From: Pseudomonadota bacterium
GTDB taxonomy: Bacteria > Pseudomonadota > Alphaproteobacteria > Sphingomonadales > Sphingomonadaceae
DNA length: 64,000 bases
NCBI GenBank assembly: GCA_039818985.1
Contig: JBCBSU010000001.1
Coordinates: forward strand, 708,367 to 772,366
Reading direction: 5' to 3'
The position numbers and the translations under genes were made by a program. Shown one piece after another: positions 48,340 through 56,937 of this stretch (position 1 is the first letter of the stretch; each line of letters opens with the position of its first letter). The notes beneath the pieces are model-generated. The model did not search any database and was not told where the DNA came from. It saw only the letters and a program-made list of their open reading frames with translations.

Positions 48340-49166
48340 TGTTCAAGCGCATTTTTTTCCTTCTGCTCGGTATCTTTGCTGTGACGCCGCATGCCCATGC
48401 GGATGTTCATGCTCTGGTGATCGGCACCGATTATATTGAGGCGGATGATCCACGCTTGGCGCTGGCCAATCCGGTGGTTGACGCACGCATGGTCACCGCA
48501 TCGCTGAAACGCTCGGCAGTGACCGAAGTGACATTGCTCGAAGAGCCGGATGCCAGGATTTGGGAAAGCGAGTTTGACCTGTTCGTCAATTCCCTCGCAC
48601 CCGATGATATCGCGCTGCTCTATTATGCCGGCCATGGTTTCCAGATTGAAGGACATAACTATTTTCTCGCTGCCGATGGCGTATCACTGATACCCTTGGA
48701 AGATCTTATCCGCAGACTCACCGAAAAGGCCCGGGGCGCGATTGTGATTGTCGATGCCTGTCGCAACAACCCATTGGCCGCGCAGCAGGCGCAGTCGACA
48801 AAACGGTCGCTGGCGCTCAATATTGCGGGTGCAGCGCGTTCGGCAGAATCGATTACGCTCTATGATGTCGCCAATGCGGGTCCCGGTCTTGCGCAGCTCG
48901 GCAATTTGCGCGGACTGTCGGCAGTTGTGTTCTTTTCCACCGATCCGGGCAATGTCGCCGAAGATGGCGCAACCCCCGGCAAGGGTAGTCCTTTTGCCAC
49001 AGTGTTCGCACAGCAGATCAAGCGCCGTCAGTCATTGGATGAGACGTTCCGCAAGACCGCAATCGAGGTGAATGAGAAGACTGATGGCCGTCAATCGCCA
49101 TGGCGTCAGGGCGATTTGCCGTTTAATGTCTTTGTCGGCGGCATGCGGGCATTGCCGATTCCATGA
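48339..49166 (+). CDS. Exported caspase-like cysteine peptidase (C14 family)
   Basis: A 275-residue protein with a signal peptide (about 1-21, ending AHA). The caspase fold is shown by VHALVIGTDYIE, the catalytic His 99 in YYAGHGFQ and the catalytic Cys 141 in IVDACRNNP; STDPGNVAEDG is a substrate-pocket loop. The p20-like domain is complete at about 250 residues. Its ATG overlaps the stop of the barrel gene (TAATG). Unlike defence caspases it has no NACHT or sensor fusion and would act in the periplasm. Confidence 0.88.
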   Translation: MFKRIFFLLLGIFAVTPHAHADVHALVIGTDYIEADDPRLALANPVVDARMVTASLKRSAVTEVTLLEEPDARIWESEFDLFVNSLAPDDIALLYYAGHGFQIEGHNYFLAADGVSLIPLEDLIRRLTEKARGAIVIVDACRNNPLAAQQAQSTKRSLALNIAGAARSAESITLYDVANAGPGLAQLGNLRGLSAVVFFSTDPGNVAEDGATPGKGSPFATVFAQQIKRRQSLDETFRKTAIEVNEKTDGRQSPWRQGDLPFNVFVGGMRALPIP

Positions 49167-49192
49167 TGGCGCAACGGCACAGGGCAAAAGGC

Positions 49193-49945
49193 ATGAAAGC
49201 GGGTATCCTATTGGTGGCTACGGCAATGCTGGCGCTCACCGGCTGCAAGCCGGTTGTGCTGGATGAAGACCGGCCCGAAGATGCCCGCGCCTTTCCCCGT
49301 GCAGAGCGCGACGTCCCCACAGTGGTGGGCAACCAGTTTTCTACCGAGACCGCGCGTGACAATCGCAATGAGGCGGAAACGGTGATGGACCTTGCCGGCA
49401 TTGTCGAAGGCATGACGGTAGCCGATATTGGCGCTGGCGAAGGGTATTACACTGTGCGTTTGGCAGAGCGTGTCGGCGAGACCGGCCGGGTGCTGGCACA
49501 GGATATCGATGCCGATGCTCTGGCGCGGTTGGGCCAGCGCGTATCGCGCGACCGGCTCGACAATGTCTCGATCAAACCCGGTGCGATTGCCGATCCCCGG
49601 CTTCCGGCCAACAGCTTCGACCGGATATTCCTGGTGCATATGTACCATGAGGTGACCGAACCCTATGCCTTTGTCTGGCGGATGCATGATGCGCTAGCCG
49701 AGGACGGGCAGATCATCGTTGTCGATGTCGATCGCCCCAATGGTCGCCATGGCATTTCCCCGAAACAGGTATTCTGCGAGTTCGAGGCGGTGGGGTTCGA
49801 GCTTGTTGAATTTGCCCAGCGTCCCGACATTCAGGGCTATTTCGCCCGTTTCGTTCCGGGTGGCGACAAGCCGGAGCCGGATGAGATTCACGCCTGCAAT
49901 GCCCAGGGACAGCGCACCGATAAACCGCGGCGCGAAGCATCCTGA
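49193..49945 (+). CDS. Lipoprotein with a SAM-dependent methyltransferase fold
   Basis: A 250-residue protein (start ATG 49193, with AGGGC ahead; an in-frame ATG at 49163 overlaps the caspase stop and is the alternative). A lipobox (ALTGC) precedes a class I methyltransferase domain: VADIGAGEGYYTVRLAERVG (motif I), VLAQDIDADAL, and FDRIFLVHMYHEV. Most such enzymes are cytoplasmic; a lipoprotein version in the envelope is odd, and SAM would be unavailable in the periplasm. It may bind another ligand, or the leader may be retained. It follows the caspase gene closely. Confidence 0.75.
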   Translation: MKAGILLVATAMLALTGCKPVVLDEDRPEDARAFPRAERDVPTVVGNQFSTETARDNRNEAETVMDLAGIVEGMTVADIGAGEGYYTVRLAERVGETGRVLAQDIDADALARLGQRVSRDRLDNVSIKPGAIADPRLPANSFDRIFLVHMYHEVTEPYAFVWRMHDALAEDGQIIVVDVDRPNGRHGISPKQVFCEFEAVGFELVEFAQRPDIQGYFARFVPGGDKPEPDEIHACNAQGQRTDKPRREAS

Positions 49946-50116
49946 ACAATGGTGCCGCAGCGGCGCTATGTGACGGTATAATGACGGAAAATGGCGTATT
50001 TGATGACGCCGGAGAAGCAAAGAAACAGCTTATTGCTTGAATATGCTGGGGTTTTTTCCCGCGATTTTCATCGCAACTTCTCCTATAGCGAAAATAGATA
50101 AACCGGGGAGCGAAGC

Positions 50117-51532
50117 GTGTTCAAAGGTCTCAAGCCTATCCAGTATAATGGCCGCGAGGTATGGCCGCTGATCGAAGGTGGCAAGGGCGTATCCGCCACC
50201 AATCATGCCAGTTCGGGCGCATGGGCCGCCGCCGGCGGTATCGGCACCGTTTCGGCCGTCAATGCCGACAGCTATGATGCCGACGGCAACGTTATCCCGC
50301 AGGTCTATCATGGTCGCAAGCGTGAGGAGCGGCATGAAGAACTGATCCGCTATGCCATTGACGGCGCGGTTGAGCAGGTACGCCGCGCCTATGACATGGC
50401 CAGCGGCCCAAATGGCATGCGAGGCGCGATAAACATCAACGTGCTGTGGGAGATGGGTGGCGCCCAGCAGGTGCTGCACGGCGTGCTGGAAAAGACCAAG
50501 GGCATGGTCGCGGGTGTCACCTGTGGTGCCGGCATGCCCTATAAGCTCTCCGAGATCGCGGCACAGTATAACGTTAATTACCTGCCGATCATCTCCTCGG
50601 CACGTGCCTTTCGCGCTTTGTGGAAGCGCGCCTATCACAAGGTTTCCGACCTGATGGCCGCTGTTGTCTATGAAGACCCGTGGCTTGCCGGTGGGCATAA
50701 TGGCCTGTCCAACGCCGAAGACCCGAAACAGCCGCAAGATCCTTATCCGCGCGTCAAATTGCTGCGTGAAACGATGCGCGATCAGGGTATTTCCGATGAT
50801 GTGCCGATCATCATGGCCGGTGGCGTCTGGTATCTGCGCGACTGGGAAGACTGGATCGACAATCCCGAGCTCGGCCAGATCGCGTTCCAGTTCGGCACCC
50901 GGCCGTTGCTGACCAAGGAAAGCCCGATCCCCGATGTCTGGAAGGATGAACTGACCAGGATCGAGGAAGGCGATGTGCTGCTGCACAAGTTCAGCCCGAC
51001 CGGCTTTTACTCGAGCGCGGTGCGCAACGCGTTTCTGCGCAGTCTCGAGGCGCGGTCGGAGCGGCAGATACCGTTTTCGACCGAAATGGCGGGCGAGCAT
51101 ACCGCGCAGCTCGATGTTGGCGTAAAGGGCAAGAATTTCTGGGTTGCCCCGGCCGATCTGGAACGTGCGCGGCAATGGGATGCGCTGGGCTTTACCACTG
51201 CGCTGAAAACCCCGGACAATACCGTGGTTTTTGTCACGCCCGAAGAGCGCACCACCATCCGCAAGGACCAGGCCGATTGTATGGGATGTCTGTCGCATTG
51301 TGGTTTTTCGTCATGGAAAGACCATGACAATTTCACCACTGGTCGTCTGGCCGACCCGCGCAGCTTCTGCATCCAGAAATCGCTGCAGGACATCGCCCAT
51401 GGTGGCGATGTGCATCAGAATCTGATGTTTGCCGGGCATTCGGCCTATGAATTCGGCCGCGACCCCTTTTACTCCAACGGCTTTGTCCCGACGGTCAAGC
51501 AACTCGTGGATCGCATCCTGACAGGGGATTGA
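50117..51532 (+). CDS. Nitronate monooxygenase-like flavoprotein with a Cys cluster
   Basis: A 471-residue protein with the nitronate monooxygenase/enoyl reductase TIM-barrel: GMRGAININVLWEMGGAQQV, GAGMPYKLSEIA, IMAGGVWYLRDW and FGTRPL. GTG 50117 with GGGGAG ahead starts it. Its C-terminal third carries CMGCLSHCGF (Cys at about 390-397), a CxxCxxxC arrangement that could hold an iron-sulfur cluster or zinc, not usual for the family. Substrate is unknown. Confidence 0.8.
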   Translation: MFKGLKPIQYNGREVWPLIEGGKGVSATNHASSGAWAAAGGIGTVSAVNADSYDADGNVIPQVYHGRKREERHEELIRYAIDGAVEQVRRAYDMASGPNGMRGAININVLWEMGGAQQVLHGVLEKTKGMVAGVTCGAGMPYKLSEIAAQYNVNYLPIISSARAFRALWKRAYHKVSDLMAAVVYEDPWLAGGHNGLSNAEDPKQPQDPYPRVKLLRETMRDQGISDDVPIIMAGGVWYLRDWEDWIDNPELGQIAFQFGTRPLLTKESPIPDVWKDELTRIEEGDVLLHKFSPTGFYSSAVRNAFLRSLEARSERQIPFSTEMAGEHTAQLDVGVKGKNFWVAPADLERARQWDALGFTTALKTPDNTVVFVTPEERTTIRKDQADCMGCLSHCGFSSWKDHDNFTTGRLADPRSFCIQKSLQDIAHGGDVHQNLMFAGHSAYEFGRDPFYSNGFVPTVKQLVDRILTGD

Positions 51533-51537
51533 GCCTG

Positions 51538-51897
51538 ATGGCCGAGCGGATCTGCTGGGGTGTATTGGCGCTGATCCACCTGGCGCCCTTTGCGGCTTTG
51601 TTCGCGCCTTCGATGATCGAACGGCTCTATGCAGTCGCGCCGGGCAGCGGGGCTTTCCCGCTGCTGCATCATCGTGCGGCGCTGTTCGGGTGTGTAGTGA
51701 TCGCCTGTGCCTGGGCGACATTCGACCCTTCGGTCCGACAACTCGCGGCGGTGGTGACGGCGTTGTCGGTGCTCAGTTTTCTCGCAATTTACGCGATGAA
51801 CGGCATGTCACCATCGCTGCGGACAATCGCTGTCGCAGATATGACCGGGTTGCCTTTTCTTGCTTATGCCGCCTGGCGCGCTTTTGCAGGCAATTGA
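51538..51897 (+). CDS. Small membrane protein
   Basis: A 119-residue protein with about four hydrophobic helices (GVLALIHLAPFAALFA, ALFGCVVIACAWATF, LAAVVTALSVLSFLAIYA, PFLAYAAWRAFAG). Start ATG 51538, inside the region after the nitronate-monooxygenase-like stop, and one base overlaps the GNAT gene start (TGATG). No known family recognised. Its neighbours give no clear function. Confidence 0.7.
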   Translation: MAERICWGVLALIHLAPFAALFAPSMIERLYAVAPGSGAFPLLHHRAALFGCVVIACAWATFDPSVRQLAAVVTALSVLSFLAIYAMNGMSPSLRTIAVADMTGLPFLAYAAWRAFAGN

Positions 51898-52355
51898 TGC
51901 GCCATATCCGTGAAGATGATCTGGGTAGCGCCGCAGTGACTCAGTTGCTGGCGCTACATCTCTCCGAGATGCAGAAATATTCGCCGCCGGGCTCGGTCCA
52001 TGCGCTCGATGCTTCGGCGCTGAAGACGCCTGATGTCAGCGTCTATAGCGCATGGGATGATAGCCATCTCAGCGGCATCGGCGCGCTGCGCCAGATCGAT
52101 ACCGTGCATGGCGAGATTAAGTCGATGCGGACCCATCCGATCTTTTTGCGACGGGGTGTGGCGGCGGATATTCTCGAGCATATCATCGCCGTCGCCAAAG
52201 AGCGAGGCTATGAGAGGCTGAGCCTCGAAACCGGGTCAGGCGAGCCGTTCGAGCCAGCGCTGGCGCTTTATCGCAAACGCGGTTTCGCAAATGGACCGGC
52301 TTTTGCCGATTATGTAAGGACCGAGTTCAACCAGTTTCTGCACCTGACGCTTTAG
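51897..52355 (+). CDS. GNAT family N-acetyltransferase
   Basis: A 152-residue acetyltransferase. The frame starts at ATG 51897, which overlaps the previous stop. The acetyl-CoA pocket is HPIFLRRGVAADILEHIIAVAKERGYERLSLETGSG, with the R-x-x-G-x-A core seen in pieces; YRKRGF near the end is the usual C-terminal motif. Substrate unknown. Longer outer frame starts belong to the membrane-protein region. Confidence 0.85.
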   Translation: MRHIREDDLGSAAVTQLLALHLSEMQKYSPPGSVHALDASALKTPDVSVYSAWDDSHLSGIGALRQIDTVHGEIKSMRTHPIFLRRGVAADILEHIIAVAKERGYERLSLETGSGEPFEPALALYRKRGFANGPAFADYVRTEFNQFLHLTL

Positions 52356-52364
52356 CGCGTCGGG

Positions 52365-53714
52365 TTAATCCAGCTCCCAGGCGCGTTCGCCATGCTGGGT
52401 GATGTCGAGACCTTCCTGCTCGTCGTCTTTTTCCGCCCGCATCGGCAGTGCCATGCTCAGCGCCAGCCCGATGATCAGCGTGCCGATGATCGACCAGATG
52501 GCGACCGCGCTGATGGCGGTGGCCTGAATCACCAGCTGACCGATCATGCCGCTGCCCTCGGCATAGCCGACACCATTGAACAGGGTGCTGACAAAGATTG
52601 CCACGAGCAGGCTGCCCAAAATGCCACCCACGCCGTGCACTGCGAAGACGTCGAGAGAGTCATCAATGGCGAAGACATTCTTGACCAGGCCAATGGCATA
52701 ATAGCAGACCGGCGCGGCGAGCGCGCCGATGATAATCGCGGCACCGGGGGAGATATAGCCTGCCGCCGGTGTGATTGTCGCCAGCCCCGCAATGGCGCCG
52801 GTAGCAAAACCAACCGCCGTAGGCTTGCCGGCCTTTATCTTTTCGATCAGCAGCCACAGCAATGCGGCGACGCTGGCGGCGACATGGGTGTTGATGATCG
52901 CGGCAGCGGCATCATCGCCGGCACCCAGTGTCGAGCCACCATTGAAACCAAACCAGCCGACCCAGAGCAGCCCGGCCCCGGCAACAGTCAGTGCCGGGCT
53001 GTGCGGCAGTCGAAGTTTTTTGGGCCAATCCTGCCGTTTGCCGAGCATGATCGCAGCGACCAGTGCCGAAACCCCGGCGGTGGTATGAACGACGATGCCG
53101 CCGGCAAAATCCAGCGCGCCCATATCGGCGAGCCAGCCGCCGCCCCAGATCCAATGAGCCACCGGGGCATAGACAATCAGGCTCCAAAGCGCGCAAAAAG
53201 CAATAACCCAGCCGAAGCGGGCGCGCTCGACCCAGGCTCCGACCATCAGCGCCGGGGTGATGATGGCGAAGGTCATCTGGAACACCACGAAGCTGCTCTC
53301 CGGGATGGTCAGCCCTTCGCGCACATTGCCGAGACCGATCAGCATCCAGGCGTTGCCCGAACCGATAATCCCATTGGTCACCGCGCCAAATGCCAGCGTA
53401 TAGCCGACCACCACCCAGAGCAACGATACCATCGCCGCGATCGCGCCGCATTGCAGCAGCACGGAAAGAAAATGCCGTGCGCGCACCAGTCCGCCATAGA
53501 ACAGGGCAAGGCCAGGCAGTGTCATCAGCAGCACCAGCGCGCTGGCGGTCAGAATCCATGCCGTATCGCCGCTGTCGCTGGGGTCGATCAGCACCGGATC
53601 GAGCGGTGCCTGGGCCATGGCCTGACCGGCACCGAACAAAGCGCAACAGCCGATCACAGTCTTGGCCATCCGCGCAACAGAGAGTTTCGGTGTCACTGCA
53701 CCCTTTGCAATCAT
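52365..53714 (-). CDS. amt: Ammonium transporter (Amt family)
   Basis: A 449-residue trimeric channel-transporter with an N-terminal signal-like segment (start ATG 53714; AGGACAT precedes it; longer frame starts exist). Eleven helices can be seen. The selectivity region has GDTAWILTASALVLLMTLPGL and FYGGLVR; the twin-His region is at AHWIWGGGWL and VHGVGGILG. The usual neighbour glnK (PII) is absent downstream on this strand. Confidence 0.93.
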   Translation of the reverse strand: MIAKGAVTPKLSVARMAKTVIGCCALFGAGQAMAQAPLDPVLIDPSDSGDTAWILTASALVLLMTLPGLALFYGGLVRARHFLSVLLQCGAIAAMVSLLWVVVGYTLAFGAVTNGIIGSGNAWMLIGLGNVREGLTIPESSFVVFQMTFAIITPALMVGAWVERARFGWVIAFCALWSLIVYAPVAHWIWGGGWLADMGALDFAGGIVVHTTAGVSALVAAIMLGKRQDWPKKLRLPHSPALTVAGAGLLWVGWFGFNGGSTLGAGDDAAAAIINTHVAASVAALLWLLIEKIKAGKPTAVGFATGAIAGLATITPAAGYISPGAAIIIGALAAPVCYYAIGLVKNVFAIDDSLDVFAVHGVGGILGSLLVAIFVSTLFNGVGYAEGSGMIGQLVIQATAISAVAIWSIIGTLIIGLALSMALPMRAEKDDEQEGLDITQHGERAWELD

Positions 53715-53841
53715 CTTGATATGTCCTGCCCCTGTACCGGTTCCGTCCGGCATCACCCACGCATGTAAATGGTCATGACAGGATTTCTACAAATTGCGGT
53801 TAATGCAAGCTGCAAAAGCTGTCTTATCAACAGGCGGGCGA

Positions 53842-54825
53842 TCAGGCCCAGCCTTCCAGCACCTGGTCGGGCGGGCGATGGCCGTCGGACCAGATGCGGA
53901 TATTGGCGGCCACCCGCATCCCCGAGGCCTCGCGCCCTTCAAAGGTGGCACTGCCCATATGCGGCATCAAGACGGTGTTATCGACTTCGAGCAGTCGCGG
54001 ATTGATCGCCGGCTCATGGGTATAGACATCGAGACCCGCACCCCCGATGCGGTCATTTTCCAGCGCTTCGATCAGTGCTTCCTCATCGATCAGCTCGCCG
54101 CGTGCGGTGTTGATCAGATAGGCATCGGGGCGCATCGACGCGATCCGTTCTGCGTTGATCATCTCGTGCGTTTCTTCGCTGTGCGGGCAGTGCAGGGTAA
54201 TGATGTCGCTGGCGGCAATCAGCGTATCGAGATCGAGCTCATAGCTCGCACCGAGCATCTGTTCGAGGCTTTCGGGCAATCGCCTGCGGTTATGATAACG
54301 GATGTTGAGGCCAAAGGCGCGGGCACGGTGCGCGACTGCCTGACCGATCCGCCCCATGCCGATTATACCCAGCGTCTTGCCGCCTATGCGATGACCGAGC
54401 ATCGCCGAGGGCGACCAGCCCCGCCACTTGCCGGACCGCAACAGTTTCGAGCCTTCGCTAAGCCGGCGCGGCACACCGAGGATCAGCGCCATGGTCATAT
54501 CGGCAGTATCATCGGTGAACACACCCGGGGTGTTGGTGACGATAATATTGGCGGTGCGGGCTGCTTTCAGGTCGATATGATCGACCCCGGCACCGAAATT
54601 GGCGATCAGCTTTGTGCGAATGCCGTCCTGTTCGAACAGGGATGTGGCGATATCGTCGGTGACGGTCGGCACCAGCACATCGCATTCGCGCATTGCCCGG
54701 GCCAGCGCTTCGCTATCCATGGCGCTATCGTCGGCATTGATCTCGACATCGAAAAGCTCGGCCATACGCTCCTCGACAGCAGGTGCGAGACGCCGGGTGA
54801 CAATGACTTTTGGTTTGCTCGACAT
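53842..54825 (-). CDS. D-isomer-specific 2-hydroxyacid dehydrogenase (glyoxylate/hydroxypyruvate reductase type)
   Basis: A 327-residue NAD(P)-dependent dehydrogenase. Start ATG 54825 (MSSKPKVIVTRRL); outer frame start at 54861 is less likely. NAD-binding GIIGMGRIGQAVA, the catalytic Arg in NTARGELIDEEAL and the catalytic His in LMPHMGSATFEGR match D-glycerate/glyoxylate reductases. Likely reduces glyoxylate or hydroxypyruvate; exact substrate is inference. Confidence 0.9.
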   Translation of the reverse strand: MSSKPKVIVTRRLAPAVEERMAELFDVEINADDSAMDSEALARAMRECDVLVPTVTDDIATSLFEQDGIRTKLIANFGAGVDHIDLKAARTANIIVTNTPGVFTDDTADMTMALILGVPRRLSEGSKLLRSGKWRGWSPSAMLGHRIGGKTLGIIGMGRIGQAVAHRARAFGLNIRYHNRRRLPESLEQMLGASYELDLDTLIAASDIITLHCPHSEETHEMINAERIASMRPDAYLINTARGELIDEEALIEALENDRIGGAGLDVYTHEPAINPRLLEVDNTVLMPHMGSATFEGREASGMRVAANIRIWSDGHRPPDQVLEGWA

Positions 54826-55002
54826 ATGCCATGGCTTTGCGCGATCACCGGCAAAGGTCAAGCCCTGGCTTGGATGGCCCTGCGGTTCGTATCGATGGTG
54901 TAATGGTAAAATTTCGCTGCAGCGTCGCTGATGTCAACTAACCCGCTTGATCACAGACGTCCGGTGCTGATAGTCAACCCGATTGTGGGAGTGTCAGACA
55001 TC

Positions 55003-55506
55003 ATGAGCCAGAAAGCGATATATCGGCGCGCATGGGGGAAATCCATCGCCCTTATGCTCAGCCTGTGCGCCATGGTGGCGGCACCTGTGAGTGGATCGGC
55101 CCAGACCAGCCAGCCGCCCTATTGGGCCTCGATCGATGAAGATGTTGCGCGCACCCGCACCGGGCCAAGCACCGAATATAAGATCATGTGGGTTTATGAG
55201 CGCAAGAATCTGCCGGTCAAGATCATCAAGCGTTATGGCGTGTGGCGGCAGATCGAGGATCCGGACGGCACGCAGGGCTGGATGCATGCCCGGCTGCTCA
55301 GCCGCACCCGCACCGCGATGGTTATCGGCGAGATCCGGGCCATGCACACCGCACCCAGCGCCGAGGCGGAGATTGCCTGGCGGCTGGAGCCCGGCGTTGT
55401 CGGCAAGCTGGGCGATTGCACCGAAAGTGGCTGGTGCGGCTTTGATGTCAACGGTCGTTCAGGCTTTGTCCGGGCCGAACATTTGTTCGGCACCGGAGAA
55501 CCTTGA
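55003..55506 (+). CDS. Exported SH3-domain protein
   Basis: A 167-residue periplasmic protein. The start ATG 55003 has GGGAGTG ahead; signal peptide ends around GSAQ. Two SH3-like repeats follow: ARTRTGPSTEYKIMWVYERKNLPVKIIKRYGVWRQIEDPDG (shown in parts) and RAMHTAPSAEAEIAWRLEPGVVGKLGDC. Proteins of this kind bind cell wall or act as scaffold. It converges with the thiolase gene. Confidence 0.82.
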   Translation: MSQKAIYRRAWGKSIALMLSLCAMVAAPVSGSAQTSQPPYWASIDEDVARTRTGPSTEYKIMWVYERKNLPVKIIKRYGVWRQIEDPDGTQGWMHARLLSRTRTAMVIGEIRAMHTAPSAEAEIAWRLEPGVVGKLGDCTESGWCGFDVNGRSGFVRAEHLFGTGEP

Positions 55507-55521
55507 TTCTTTAGTGGCTGC

Positions 55522-56718
55522 CTAGACCAGCTCCACCGCCACAGCGGTAGCCTCGCCGCCGCCGATGCACAGGCTGGCGACGCCGCGTTTCAGGCCGCGG
55601 GTTTCCAGCGCGCCGAGCAGGGTGGTGATGATCCGGGTGCCGCTGGCGCCGATGGGGTGACCGAGCGCGGTGCCACCGCCATTGACGTTGATCTTCTCAT
55701 GCGGGATGCCGATGTCCTGCATCGCAAACATGGTGACGCAGGCAAAGGCTTCATTCACTTCCCACAGATCGACATCATCGGTGCTCCAGCCGGTCTGTTC
55801 GAGTAGCTTGTTGATCGCGCCGACCGGGGCGATGGTGAATTCCGATGGTTCCTGCGCATGCGCGGCATAGCCGACAATCTTCGCCACCGGTTTCTGGCCA
55901 TTGGCTTCGGCCTTGCTCTGACGGGTCAGCACAACGGCGGCGGCGCCATCAGAGATCGAGCTTGAGGTGGCGGCGGTGATTGTGCCGTCCTTGGCAAAAG
56001 CCGGGCGCAGCGACGGGATTTTGTCAGGGCGACCACGGCCGGGGCCTTCATCCACATCGACTGTCTGCTCACCCTTGCGGGTGGCATAGGTGACGGTGGT
56101 GAGTTCCTTGGCAAAGGCACCGCTTTCAATCGCGGCATTGGCGCGGCGCAGCGACTCGATGGAATAATCATCCTGTGCCTCGCGGGTCAGCTGATATTTG
56201 TCGGCCATATCCTGCGCAAAAGTGCCCATGGCGCGGCCTTCCTCATAGGCATCTTCCAGACCATCGAGAAACATATGGTCATAGGCAGTATCATGACCGA
56301 TACGCGCGCCCGAGCGGTGCTTTTTCATCAGGTAAGGCGCATTGGTCATGCTCTCCATGCCACCAGCAACTACGGTGTCGACACTGCCCACAGCAATGGC
56401 TTCAGTGCCCATAATCACCGTCTGCATGCCGGAGCCGCAGACCTTGTTGACCGTGGTCGCCTGCACCGATTTGGGCAGACCGGCTTTAACCCCTGCCTGA
56501 CGCGCTGGAGCCTGGCCCAGGCCGGCGGGCAGCACGCAGCCCATATAGATGCGGTCGACATCCTCACCGGCAACGCCCGACCGCTCGACCGCTGCCTTGA
56601 CCGCGGTGGCGCCCAGATCGGTGGCGCTCACATCGGCGAGTGCGCCCTGCATCGCTCCCATCGGGGTGCGGGCATAGGAGAGTATAACGACCGGGTCCTG
56701 TTCGGAGAATGCTGCCAT
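55522..56718 (-). CDS. Acetyl-CoA C-acetyltransferase (thiolase)
   Basis: A 398-residue biosynthetic-type thiolase. Nucleophile Cys in NKVCGSGMQ (about 91), the His in GGGTALGHPIGASG (about 351) and the second Cys in LCIGGGEATA (about 383). It condenses or splits acetyl-CoA units and in sphingomonads commonly belongs to leucine and fatty-acid breakdown; its position across a divergent gap from ivd supports this. ATG 56718 preceded by AAAGGACAC. Confidence 0.95.
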   Translation of the reverse strand: MAAFSEQDPVVILSYARTPMGAMQGALADVSATDLGATAVKAAVERSGVAGEDVDRIYMGCVLPAGLGQAPARQAGVKAGLPKSVQATTVNKVCGSGMQTVIMGTEAIAVGSVDTVVAGGMESMTNAPYLMKKHRSGARIGHDTAYDHMFLDGLEDAYEEGRAMGTFAQDMADKYQLTREAQDDYSIESLRRANAAIESGAFAKELTTVTYATRKGEQTVDVDEGPGRGRPDKIPSLRPAFAKDGTITAATSSSISDGAAAVVLTRQSKAEANGQKPVAKIVGYAAHAQEPSEFTIAPVGAINKLLEQTGWSTDDVDLWEVNEAFACVTMFAMQDIGIPHEKINVNGGGTALGHPIGASGTRIITTLLGALETRGLKRGVASLCIGGGEATAVAVELV

Positions 56719-56937
56719 GGGGAGTGTCCTTTTTGTTGTGCAGATTGGCTTGCGGCCGACCTTAACCGTTGGGGATTGCGGTCTGGTCGATATAGCCTCT
56801 GCCGATTGTTGGGAATATATGCCTTAGTCGTAGTGCCTCGCAAAGCAGATTTCAAAGAAAACGCTCTTGGCGAGCGCGAAATAATCTTTCACAAGCGCCA
56901 GCAATATGACCGACAGCATCCCCAGGAGACATGAGCA

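Noticed and set aside
48339..49166. Caspase as part of an antiphage defence system
   Set aside because: The protein is exported by a signal peptide and has no NACHT, gasdermin, CRISPR or sensor neighbour.
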